Shown here in pieces: positions 1 to 7,250 of a stretch of DNA of 41,943 nt (position 1 is the first letter of the stretch; every line of letters begins with the position of its first letter). The DNA lies in NCBI GenBank assembly GCA_001563335.1, contig LRSL01000075.1:1-41943 (forward strand), read 5' to 3'. The notes beneath the pieces were generated by a model. The model ran no database searches. It saw only the letters and a program-made list of their open reading frames with translations, and was not told the DNA's origin. A program made the position numbers and the translations under genes. This stretch comes from Candidatus Thorarchaeota archaeon SMTZ1-45 (GTDB taxonomy: Archaea > Asgardarchaeota > Thorarchaeia > Thorarchaeales > Thorarchaeaceae).

Positions 1-2
1 CG

Positions 3-1127
3 ATTACAACCGAGAGCTTGGCGGGGGTTGACTTGTTTATTGCCACTTGTGCTAGTACAGCCTACACTGCGGATGAACTGACGGCAATTACCAATTGGGC
101 AAATAGTGGGAACAAAGCATTACTCCTCACAGGAAGGGGTGATCATGCCTCAAGTTCAACTAATACAGCATATCCTGATGCTCTCTTAGCGGCAATAAGC
201 TCTAACATCAGAAATAATGATGATAATGTCTACATGGAAGGAACATACAATGCGTGGACTAACGATTTGACTGTAATTCCAGCTCCAGAAGAAACTGTGA
301 ATCTTACAGCGTTTGTAAGCACAATGACTTTCTTCTCACCAAGCAGCCTTTACTTCCTAGATGATGGTCCAGTGCTTCCGATCATCTATGCGGATGTTAC
401 AGGATACCAGACTAATCAGGAACCACCTAGTCCTACAGTCATTTATGATAATGTCATGGATGGACAATGGGGTAATCAAATACCATTAGCTGCAGCAGAG
501 GAGATTGGAAGTACAAGATTGCTTGTTACAGGAACGACATTCTTTAGTGACTATGATTATGGAAAACCACAATTCGATAATATTCAATTATTGGAGAACT
601 TTTTGGATTGGTCAGTGGGTAATCGTTCTGAGTGGAGCATTTTAGATGTGGATGAAGTGGGACCAAGAATCGGAGATATCAGCTGGGACCCAGCATCTCC
701 TGATAATGGAGAAAAGGTGAATGTTTCAGCCACAGTTACAGATCCTAGTGGAGTAGTCAGAGTCTATCTGAAGTACAATAATGGAACACATGATGTATCA
801 TTGACGATGACTTCAGAGGGTGGCGGACTATACTCTGGTGAGATCTCTGATGTTTCAAGTGGTTCTTTGTCCTTTTATGTCGAAGCAGTTGATAATTCAG
901 ATAATGTAGCAATACGAGCATCATTCACAATCACATGGACTGCCCCAACTACAACAACTACAACTCCAACAGACACCACAACGACAGAGGCGCCTACAAC
1001 ATCTACAACTCCAACAGAAACTCCAACTGCAATCCCACCTCCAGATGACATGATACTCGTACTAGGCATCGGGGGAGCTATAATAGTCCTCATAGTCATT
1101 GTTGTAATAGTAAAAATGCGACGATGA
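3..1127 (+). CDS. Membrane-anchored surface protein, 3' part (5' end outside window)
   Basis: The reading frame is open to the left edge (codons begin at base 3), so the TTG at 18 is probably internal and the gene starts outside the window. The visible 374 residues hold, in order: an alpha/beta region with strands and 'LFIATCAS'/'ALLLTGRGDH' segments like the glutamine-amidotransferase-like domains of archaeal surface proteins (about the first 205 residues); an Ig-like beta-sandwich beginning near 'VGPRIGDISWDP'; a Thr/Pro-rich linker (about bases 945-1040), probably glycosylated; and a single C-terminal membrane helix (about bases 1050-1110) followed by KMRR. The topology is therefore an outside domain with a short cytoplasmic basic tail. 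The protein at 27552-31361 has a similar C-terminal half (GATase-like, Ig-like, membrane helix). The function is unknown. Domain names are by appearance only. Confidence 0.75.
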   Translation: MTTESLAGVDLFIATCASTAYTADELTAITNWANSGNKALLLTGRGDHASSSTNTAYPDALLAAISSNIRNNDDNVYMEGTYNAWTNDLTVIPAPEETVNLTAFVSTMTFFSPSSLYFLDDGPVLPIIYADVTGYQTNQEPPSPTVIYDNVMDGQWGNQIPLAAAEEIGSTRLLVTGTTFFSDYDYGKPQFDNIQLLENFLDWSVGNRSEWSILDVDEVGPRIGDISWDPASPDNGEKVNVSATVTDPSGVVRVYLKYNNGTHDVSLTMTSEGGGLYSGEISDVSSGSLSFYVEAVDNSDNVAIRASFTITWTAPTTTTTTPTDTTTTEAPTTSTTPTETPTAIPPPDDMILVLGIGGAIIVLIVIVVIVKMRR

Positions 1128-1143
1128 ATTTAGACTAAAATAT

Positions 1144-1180
1144 GTGGCCAGGAAGTAGCCTGGTCACTACTCTTCTTTTT
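1144..1180 (+). terminator. Hairpin plus T-rich tail after the surface-protein gene
   Basis: GTG-G-CCAGG (1144-1152) pairs with CCTGG-T-CAC (1159-1167) around a 6-base loop, giving a 9-pair stem with one G-T pair. It is followed by a pyrimidine/T-rich run at 1171-1180. It lies 16 bases after the stop codon. Confidence 0.6.
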
Positions 1181-1240
1181 CATTACTCGTCGATTTAACT
1201 GGCAAAAAGCAGCAAACCATTCGATTTCCACACAGTCCTG

Positions 1241-1273
1241 TATAAAAATCGGATTCGCATATGTTCATATGCG
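1241..1273 (+). promoter_or_regulatory. TATA box with a perfect 18-bp palindrome at the expected start site
   Basis: TATAAAAA at 1241-1248 is a good archaeal TATA box. About 25 bases downstream, where transcription should begin, lies the inverted repeat CGCATATG (1256-1263), TT, CATATGCG (1266-1273). A palindrome over the start site is the usual position for a repressor operator. The gene at 1319-1954 follows with a leader of about 50 bases. The regulator is unknown. Autoregulation by the downstream product is possible but not shown. Confidence 0.55.
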
Positions 1274-1318
1274 TAGGGGAGATGTGTTTTGCATCAATCT
1301 AGAGAGAGGGTAAGCAAA

Positions 1319-1954
1319 ATGTCTTACGGGTTGGACGCCAACGACCTGGAAAGAGAGATAGAGATAGGTATAGTCAGTGCTTTTGGGTGGGCAGTCATAG
1401 AGTTTGAGGCTGTGCTATTTCAGAAGTTTATTGTAATGTCAGGTCCTAGATCACTGATAACTGAGGATATGTTCAGAAAGTACCTAATGAACATGGAAGC
1501 AAAGGGATATGTTACCCCAGTTAATTTTCAAGGGAAAAGAGCATGGAAACGTCAGGTCATTGAAGCAGATATTGAAGAACCAGCAATGACTCCAGAAGAA
1601 GTGAAAGAGTTCATAGTAAAAGCTCATGCAGCCATGAAAAAAGAAAAGAAACGAGAAGTGTCAAGTGAGCACCGTGTGCAGGAGTCTAAGAAACTAGCAG
1701 AGAGAATCGTTCGAACTCTTGAACAAGTAATGCCAAAAACAAAAAAAGCCCCCTGGGAACCATCACTCATTGACCATGTTGAGGGCCTGCATAGAGCACT
1801 TATCGAGTCGAAGGATGAGTATCTCCGTTACCTAAAGAAGAATATTCCACGTGCATACGAACCAATGAAAAAGGTGCTCAATTCTAGTGGAGAAGAGATG
1901 CTCCTTCTTAGTCTAAGAATGATTGAATCCGGTCAACGAGTTTATCCACCATAG
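1319..1954 (+). CDS. Hypothetical protein, possible winged-helix domain
   Basis: The product has 211 residues and belongs to no family I recognise. The ATG at 1319 is preferred over a TTG at 1289 because a GAGAGGG Shine-Dalgarno (1304-1310) lies 8 bases upstream. The first 70 or so residues ('LITEDMFRKYLMNMEAKGYV' then a basic strand) look like the recognition helix and wing of a winged helix. The rest is helical and highly charged, with Lys/Glu-rich stretches and no membrane segment. It is a single-gene unit with its own promoter and palindrome upstream, and converges on the tldD/tldE pair. A DNA- or RNA-binding role is a guess from the fold impression and basic character. Confidence 0.6.
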   Translation: MSYGLDANDLEREIEIGIVSAFGWAVIEFEAVLFQKFIVMSGPRSLITEDMFRKYLMNMEAKGYVTPVNFQGKRAWKRQVIEADIEEPAMTPEEVKEFIVKAHAAMKKEKKREVSSEHRVQESKKLAERIVRTLEQVMPKTKKAPWEPSLIDHVEGLHRALIESKDEYLRYLKKNIPRAYEPMKKVLNSSGEEMLLLSLRMIESGQRVYPP

Positions 1955-1974
1955 TGGAAAACAATGGAAATGAG

Positions 1975-1995
1975 GTGATGGGGAAAACCCATCAC
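1975..1995. terminator. Perfect 8-bp hairpin between convergent genes
   Basis: GTGATGGG (1975-1982) pairs with CCCATCAC (1988-1995) around the loop GAAAA. It sits in the 51-base gap between two convergent genes, so it could stop or protect both 3' ends. There is no strong T-run on either side. Confidence 0.5.
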
Positions 1996-2005
1996 AATAT
2001 AGAAT

Positions 2006-3367
2006 CTATTGACCGACAAGTTCAGTCTTGGGGAAAGCGATGGAGGGAACTATCTTCTTGTCATGCACCTCAAGATTGTTTGCTACTTGCAAGTCACCCT
2101 TAATGGAGTCGAAGAGATTTCCTACCCATAATGCATACTTAATCTGATCTCCAAGCTCACCATTTCGGATGATTCTGGCGTTACGAACCTCATTTGAGAA
2201 AGCTCCAGACATTGAATCAACCAATGGATATGCAAAGTGTTCGATGTAGACGCCTCGTTTGATTTCACTGATTAAATCCTCAACAGATTTGGAACTTGGT
2301 TTGATTTCCATTGTAGTTCCTGCGCACACTGCAGCTATAGAAAACCTTCCAGCGAGCTCTCGAGGAGTTCTTCGAATTCCATTGCCTGTTGGTTGCATAT
2401 CCACTTGATAGGCATTGTAGCTGTCAAAGAGATATGATTGAAGAACACCATGTTCCAAAATGGGTGTTTTTTGTGTTGGAACACCTTCATCGTCCACAAT
2501 GCTACTTAGGAGTCCTTTTTCTGAAAGCCCATTATCATAGATTGTCAGGTTCTCACTCGCTACCTTTTCACCCATTTTATCTGACCAAGGGCTAGATCGT
2601 TTGTTGACATTCTCTCCTGAAACAGCAAATGCAACTAATTGATACATTATCTCAGACCCTTCGCTTGGGGTGAGAATAGCTACTGCGTCATCCCACTTTT
2701 GCTTGAAAGGTTTAGCTTTCAGAACACTCAATGCTTGGGCTCTCAGTTTTTCTCCAATCTTACCAAAGTCGATAGCACCTATCTCTCGAGACCAACATCT
2801 TTGAACTCCTTCCCCAACATTTCTATTATCTTCAGACTTAGCTGTAAAGAATCCAAATATCAAAGTACCTTGAGACCCTGTGTTCACTCCAAGTGAATTA
2901 TTGATATGATAGTGAATTGAACTTGCGCGGAGAGATCCATTTGGAACTGTAACATTATTTGATGAGGCAGCTTTGACTACTTCCATAGCTTTGTCCATAA
3001 GCAACTCACTGTCAGCGAGTGCAGTTTCTTTATCATGGAACTTATCTAGGGAGCCTGATGCTTTCTTCGGATCTGGTAAAGACTCAAACTTCGGATCCGC
3101 GTTACTCGCTTTTGCCAAAGCTTTTGCCCGTTCCACAACATCAGTGGGAGTTTCTTGGGCAAGAGTGGAGCTTGTGAATCCAATTTGTTTTCCAATAATG
3201 CATTTCAAACCAATTCCTGCCTCAATCATAGAACCGCCAATCTTTGGAATACCATCATCAATGTAGATACTGGAAGTTTTTACTGTCACTGCATATACTT
3301 CCGCTTGAGTTGCGCCACTCTTTTCAGCTAATGACACAGTCTTTTCAGCGATGTCATCAATTTTCAT
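2006..3367 (-). CDS. pmbA: TldE/PmbA-type subunit of the TldD/E metalloprotease
   Basis: The product has 453 residues and belongs to the PmbA/TldD (U62) family. It is the partner subunit, since it lacks the HExxxH zinc motif present in the upstream gene. The pair forms a heterodimeric cytoplasmic protease that degrades unfolded peptides and matures some modified peptides. The start at 3367 (MKIDDIAEK) is chosen because GGAGGTG lies 6 bases upstream; a longer frame to 3460 runs antisense-free through the end of tldD and is unlikely. Family signatures include an N-terminal domain rich in 'GIGLKCIIGKQIGFTSS'-like text and a C-terminal 'VYIEHFAYPLVDSMSGAF' segment. One base separates it from the tldD stop, so the two are one translationally coupled operon. 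Confidence 0.9.
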   Translation of the reverse strand: MKIDDIAEKTVSLAEKSGATQAEVYAVTVKTSSIYIDDGIPKIGGSMIEAGIGLKCIIGKQIGFTSSTLAQETPTDVVERAKALAKASNADPKFESLPDPKKASGSLDKFHDKETALADSELLMDKAMEVVKAASSNNVTVPNGSLRASSIHYHINNSLGVNTGSQGTLIFGFFTAKSEDNRNVGEGVQRCWSREIGAIDFGKIGEKLRAQALSVLKAKPFKQKWDDAVAILTPSEGSEIMYQLVAFAVSGENVNKRSSPWSDKMGEKVASENLTIYDNGLSEKGLLSSIVDDEGVPTQKTPILEHGVLQSYLFDSYNAYQVDMQPTGNGIRRTPRELAGRFSIAAVCAGTTMEIKPSSKSVEDLISEIKRGVYIEHFAYPLVDSMSGAFSNEVRNARIIRNGELGDQIKYALWVGNLFDSIKGDLQVANNLEVHDKKIVPSIAFPKTELVGQ

Positions 3368-3368
3368 T

Positions 3369-4757
3369 TCAGCCACCTCCAACCACCATCTTGGCTCGCA
3401 TATGTGGGCCTCCGCTGGAAACGGAAAGGAAATCTTCCTCTCCTTTGCCACATGTGCCACCCCAAAATTCTAGTTCATCACCAACTGCATCAACAGTCTT
3501 TAAGATGTCAATAACTTTGCCCGCTAGACTCATACTGCGGACTAATTTAGTAGCTTCTCCATTCTTAATGATGTATCCTTTTAGTGCTGAACATTGAACA
3601 CCGCCACCCACAACATCCTCCATACCTGACATAGCCTTGATAACATAGAGGCCCTCTTTCGTGTCCGCGATTATTTCATCGTCTTTCCAGTGGCCTTTGT
3701 CGAAGAAGGTGTTTGTCATTCTAGCAAATATTCGCCTGTTGTAATCTTGAGCACGTCCATTTCCAGTGGGATTCACGCCCATCAATATTGCAGTTTCAAG
3801 AGTGTGCAAATAACCCTTGAAGACTCCATTCTCAATAATCATTGTTCGTGATGCAGGTGTACCTTCAGAATCAAATGGGAAACTCCCACTAACATCCTTT
3901 AATGTACCGTCATCCACCATTGTAACATGCTCTGTTCCAAGTTGTTTTCCAACCTGTCCGGTCAAGAAAGACCTTCCTTTAACGACCTCGTCAGCTTCAC
4001 TAGCATGCCCACAAACTTCGTGAGCAATCAGTCCTGATATTGCCCCATCAACTACAACAGTCATATTACCTGATGGTGGCTTTTCAGCTGAAAGAAGTTC
4101 GATAGCACCTTTCGAACATTCTGCACCAAATAGGTCTGGATCAATCTGCTGGATTAGCTCATAACCAACTCGACCACCTTTCACGTCATAATCAAAGTGC
4201 ATCTTATCACCCTGTCGGGCAATTGGTTGCACAACTGCTAATGTCCGAAGCTCATCCCACTCAAGACGAGACCCAGCAGTGTTAACAAGTCGATATACTC
4301 TCTTTGCATCGTTGTAGACTGAGTTGGTATTAACAATACGGTCATCAGTCTTTTGTCCCTTATCAAGAGCCATAACAAAATCTAATTTCTCTTCTGTTGA
4401 TACTTGCGCCGGATTTATTTTACTCTCTTGCCAAATAGTCTTCTCAATTGGTTTGATTTCAGAAAAATCTAGTTTCTTTCGAGAGAATTTAGCATTTGCC
4501 TTTGCACTCTTCACAGCATCTGTGAGTAGATTACGACAGATTTCAGCAGATAGTGTTTCAGATGTTGAAGCCATTCCCCAACATTCACCAACTAATGCCC
4601 GGACTACAGTACCTCCTTTTGTTGCTCTACTGAATCTCCGAAGATCTCCATTGACCACCATTATCTGGGTGGATGCATGGAATTCCTGACGAATATCAGC
4701 AAAAGTAACGTCTTTTTCAGATAGATCATCTATGACCTTGGCCATCATATCTAGCAT
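3369..4757 (-). CDS. tldD: TldD-type zinc metalloprotease subunit
   Basis: The product has 462 residues and is the catalytic partner of the downstream TldE/PmbA. The zinc motif HEVCGH (HExxxH) is clear within 'LIAHEVCGHASEADEV', and the following 'VVKGRSFLTGQVGKQLG' and 'PFDSEGTPASRTMIIENG' blocks are typical of TldD. The family acts in the cytoplasm on unstructured peptides, with the active site at the dimer interface. Three ATGs lie at 4757, 4748 and 4745. The first is used, although its GTGA-type Shine-Dalgarno is weak. The last codons (Gly-Gly-Gly) overlap the GGAGGTG ribosome-binding site of the next gene, which fits tight co-translation. No substrate peptide gene is visible nearby, so a housekeeping role is likely. 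Confidence 0.92.
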   Translation of the reverse strand: MLDMMAKVIDDLSEKDVTFADIRQEFHASTQIMVVNGDLRRFSRATKGGTVVRALVGECWGMASTSETLSAEICRNLLTDAVKSAKANAKFSRKKLDFSEIKPIEKTIWQESKINPAQVSTEEKLDFVMALDKGQKTDDRIVNTNSVYNDAKRVYRLVNTAGSRLEWDELRTLAVVQPIARQGDKMHFDYDVKGGRVGYELIQQIDPDLFGAECSKGAIELLSAEKPPSGNMTVVVDGAISGLIAHEVCGHASEADEVVKGRSFLTGQVGKQLGTEHVTMVDDGTLKDVSGSFPFDSEGTPASRTMIIENGVFKGYLHTLETAILMGVNPTGNGRAQDYNRRIFARMTNTFFDKGHWKDDEIIADTKEGLYVIKAMSGMEDVVGGGVQCSALKGYIIKNGEATKLVRSMSLAGKVIDILKTVDAVGDELEFWGGTCGKGEEDFLSVSSGGPHMRAKMVVGGG

Positions 4758-4841
4758 TGAGCTTCACTAGCGTTTGCGATTTTTGTTAAAGAGATAAGTC
4801 TTTGGAGGTCAGCAAGCTGACTGCTAGAAGGATATGATATG

Positions 4842-5774
4842 TTAGAAGTAAAGCTTTCCCTTCATAACTGTGATTCCAGTTCCACTCACTTTGACTTGAT
4901 CAATTCCTTCCTGATTACCACGGACTTCAACGAAGATTTTCCCTGGTCTCTCCACATAATGACCTTGCTCAATAACAATACTTGTCACAGGATAGGTTGC
5001 TTCCATCAGACCATACTTGATGATGTAGCTTCCAAGACTGCCAGCTGCTGAACCGGATACTGGATCTTCATATACACCTAACGCAGGAGCAAAATGTCTT
5101 ACTTGCGCATCAGATGTAGGTTCGCGTGTGTCCCTTGTGAAAACACTCAGTGAAACGTAATCTGAACCTGATTGCAACTCTTTCAGTCGCGCCCAATTTG
5201 GTTTGATCCTATCTAGTGACCTACTCGTAGAAACAGGAATCATTAGATGTGGAGTTCCAGTACTAACAGTCTGGAGAGGATTTGGAGAATGGATATCAGC
5301 CAATGAAAGTCCCAATGCGTCAACATAGTCCTTAGGATCATAGGTATCCATGAATTGTGGTTTCTTGTGCGTAATCTGAATCTCATGTTGTCTGGTTGAT
5401 TCATTCCTCACAATTTCAACATCCAGAATACCTGTGCTGATTTCCAGACGGACCATTGTCACATCACTGACCAAATCAATACTACCTTCTTCGACTAGCG
5501 CATGAAATGCAGCTATAGTTGGATGTCCAGAGAAGCCTATCTCACTTTTTGGCGTCATATACCGAAAGCGAAAATCCGCCCCTTGAGATTTAGAAACAAA
5601 TACTGTTTCTCTCACGTTCATCTCACGTGCAATCTTATGCATATTTCTTTCACTCACATGATCAGCATTTAACACCACAGCTGCTGGATTTCCTCCAAAT
5701 GGTTTATCGGTGAATGTATCAACCTGGATTACATCAAGAGCATGTTTTTTGAACATGGACATCAACTTGTGCAT
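4842..5774 (-). CDS. PhzF-family isomerase/epimerase-like protein
   Basis: The product has 310 residues and matches the PhzF (phenazine biosynthesis-like, diaminopimelate epimerase fold) family over its full length. Visible signatures are 'VDTFTDKPFGGNPAAVV' near the N-terminus, the catalytic-glutamate block 'NVRETVFV' (about residues 53-60), 'EIGFSGHPTIAAFHAL' (about 78-92) and 'EDPVSGSAAGSLG' in the C-terminal half. Family members isomerise small acids by proton shuttling through the conserved Glu. The substrate here is unknown and no phenazine genes are present. The start is uncertain: ATGs at 5774, 5762 and 5756 precede the conserved region and none has a good Shine-Dalgarno. It reads in the same direction as tldD, with an 84-base gap. 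Confidence 0.85.
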   Translation of the reverse strand: MHKLMSMFKKHALDVIQVDTFTDKPFGGNPAAVVLNADHVSERNMHKIAREMNVRETVFVSKSQGADFRFRYMTPKSEIGFSGHPTIAAFHALVEEGSIDLVSDVTMVRLEISTGILDVEIVRNESTRQHEIQITHKKPQFMDTYDPKDYVDALGLSLADIHSPNPLQTVSTGTPHLMIPVSTSRSLDRIKPNWARLKELQSGSDYVSLSVFTRDTREPTSDAQVRHFAPALGVYEDPVSGSAAGSLGSYIIKYGLMEATYPVTSIVIEQGHYVERPGKIFVEVRGNQEGIDQVKVSGTGITVMKGKLYF

Positions 5775-5824
5775 AATTCGTTCAGTGACTAATTAAGAAT
5801 TCCATGGGTACTGCGAGATTCCAA

Positions 5825-6097
5825 TCAAGATTTTTTTCGCTCCATGTGACGAGAGAAGTTCTCTTTGTGTGCTGAATGATCAAACACATGGTCAGCTGGA
5901 ATAATCTTAGCTGGTCCAAATCTCACCTTGGTAGGCTCAAAATCACAATCTAGAAGTGTTGCAACCCACATATCCCGACCTGGTTTCAAAGCAGCTCCAT
6001 TAGTGTAGTTCGACCTGTGCCTACCTATATGATGACTATAGACATAGAAAGTTAGCGACAGGAATATTCCAAACCCGGTCAAATAGAGAATCAACAT
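5825..6097 (-). CDS. Small single-pass membrane protein, unknown
   Basis: The product has 90 residues from the ATG at 6097; the frame also allows a TTG at 6109. Residues 1-20 or so form one hydrophobic helix (LILYLTGFGIFLSLTFYVYS). The rest is soluble and basic, with 'ALKPGRDMWVATLLDCDFEP' and a His/Lys-rich end. No ribosome-binding site is seen, and a TTAAAA element at about 6125-6130 lies near the distance expected for a leaderless archaeal promoter. The gene is divergent from the methyltransferase at 6223. I recognise no family. Confidence 0.55.
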   Translation of the reverse strand: MLILYLTGFGIFLSLTFYVYSHHIGRHRSNYTNGAALKPGRDMWVATLLDCDFEPTKVRFGPAKIIPADHVFDHSAHKENFSRHMERKKS

Positions 6098-6222
6098 GTT
6101 TGTTAACAATTGTGAATTTATTTGTTTTAAGGTTTCTGTTAGTGTGTTTGAAATTTTGATTCTTTGTCGTTAATGATTAATAACGGAGGACACCCATAAC
6201 TGAACTAAAGGTAGTTATCATT

Positions 6223-6858
6223 ATGTCACTCGTTGCTGCTCGTGATCACGTACGAAATAATCTATTGGAATTCACAAGGACCGCATTCAGTATGATTCCA
6301 CCAATTGATAATCCATGTATTCTTGACATAGGTTGTGGGACAGGAGTTCAAACGATTGAGCTTGCTAAGATTAGCAATGGAAAAGTTACGGCCATAGATA
6401 TCGATGCAAAAGCTCTTGATATTCTACGACATAAAGCCAAAGATGCCGGTGTGTCTGACAGGATTTCAATAATGGAATTATCAATGTTGAAACTCAATAA
6501 TCTTAACGAGATCTATGACATAATTTGGGCGGAAGGCTCTATCTTCATTGTTGGTTTCGAGAATGGTCTAAGAGATTGGAAACGATTACTAACTAGAGAT
6601 GGTTTTCTTGTTGTCCATGATGAGGACACTGACGTAGATACGAAGCTGCAATTAATTGAGAAACATGGGTATCAAGAAATAGGTCTGATTGAGATTTCTC
6701 ATGATGAATGGTGGAAAAAATACTATGCACCTCTTGGAAATCTCTTAGGTAAGATGGGAATTAACGGTGATAATGAAAAATCTCTGAAAGACGAAATTAA
6801 TATGTTCAGGAAAACCCGTATGGGTTCTATCTTTTTTATACTACAATCCAAATCTTAA
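6223..6858 (+). CDS. Class I SAM-dependent methyltransferase
   Basis: The product has 211 residues. Motif I is 'ILDIGCGTGVQT' (about residues 34-45), followed by 'VTAIDIDAKAL' (motif II with the acidic residue that binds the SAM ribose) and 'YDIIWAEGSIFIVG' at the motif IV position. This is the UbiE/type 11 arrangement of a stand-alone cytoplasmic methyltransferase. The substrate cannot be told. The C-terminal third is helical and ends 'GSIFFILQSKS', a normal last strand. AAGGT about 9 bases before the ATG is a weak Shine-Dalgarno. A TATA-like sequence at 6832-6841 inside the 3' end of the gene may drive the RNA element that follows. Confidence 0.82.
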   Translation: MSLVAARDHVRNNLLEFTRTAFSMIPPIDNPCILDIGCGTGVQTIELAKISNGKVTAIDIDAKALDILRHKAKDAGVSDRISIMELSMLKLNNLNEIYDIIWAEGSIFIVGFENGLRDWKRLLTRDGFLVVHDEDTDVDTKLQLIEKHGYQEIGLIEISHDEWWKKYYAPLGNLLGKMGINGDNEKSLKDEINMFRKTRMGSIFFILQSKS

Positions 6859-6864
6859 CCAAAT

Positions 6865-6965
6865 GAAGAGAGGGTGGCGAGCATATGGGAATCGTGGTAG
6901 GAGGGGGGAGTTTCGTAATTGAGGGCATGTAACGAAAAACTAGCCCACACGCTCGCCTTTGCTTT
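6865..6965 (+). ncRNA. Candidate structured RNA of unknown class, within the 6859-7250 gap
   Basis: GGCGAGC (6876-6882) pairs with GCTCGCC (6951-6957), closing a 68-base region. Inside, GGG (6906-6908) can pair with CCC (6944-6946), and AGTT-TCGT (6909-6916) with ACGA-(AA bulge)-AACT (6932-6941). The 3' side is followed by T-rich sequence (6958-6970). TTTTTTATAC at 6832-6841 is positioned to start transcription near 6864. It may be an independent small RNA or the 3' end of the methyltransferase mRNA. No C/D or H/ACA boxes are seen. The rest of the gap (6966-7190) is AT-rich with nothing recognisable. Confidence 0.4.
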
Positions 6966-7190
6966 TACTTTAAGAGTATTTATGCCCGGCTAGTCCTACT
7001 TAGAGTGATATTAATTCTATATTGAACTTATTAAAGTTTGTTTTGGTACTGAGATAATTCACAAAATTAGAGCGCGCCAAACTAGATTAAAATGCATTTA
7101 TTTCACAGAGATTTCTTCATTATTTCTCGATTTCGATTTGAAAGCTTTTTTATTAAAGTCAAAGAATTCATGACGATAAAATATTAGAAT

Positions 7191-7239
7191 AGAAAAAGAT
7201 GTGAAGGTGTGTGCCTTTCAAGAGAGGCACAATCACCTT
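7191..7239 (-). terminator. Strong terminator hairpin after the tetraether synthase gene
   Basis: On the minus strand a 13-pair hairpin forms 12 bases after the stop. On the plus strand this is AAGGTG-TGTGCCT (7204-7216) with AGGCACA-AT-CACCTT (7225-7239), with a 2-base bulge and an 8-base loop. On the minus strand it is followed by a T-run (complement of the A-run at 7191-7200). Confidence 0.7.
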
Positions 7240-7250
7240 TTGCTTCGAAT

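Noticed and set aside
875..1099. Val-rich minus-strand reading frame
   Set aside because: Antisense of the Thr-rich linker and membrane helix of the surface protein; no start signals.
3368..3460. Longer N-terminus for the TldE/PmbA protein
   Set aside because: The extension overlaps the end of tldD in another frame, and a clear GGAGGTG precedes the ATG at 3367.
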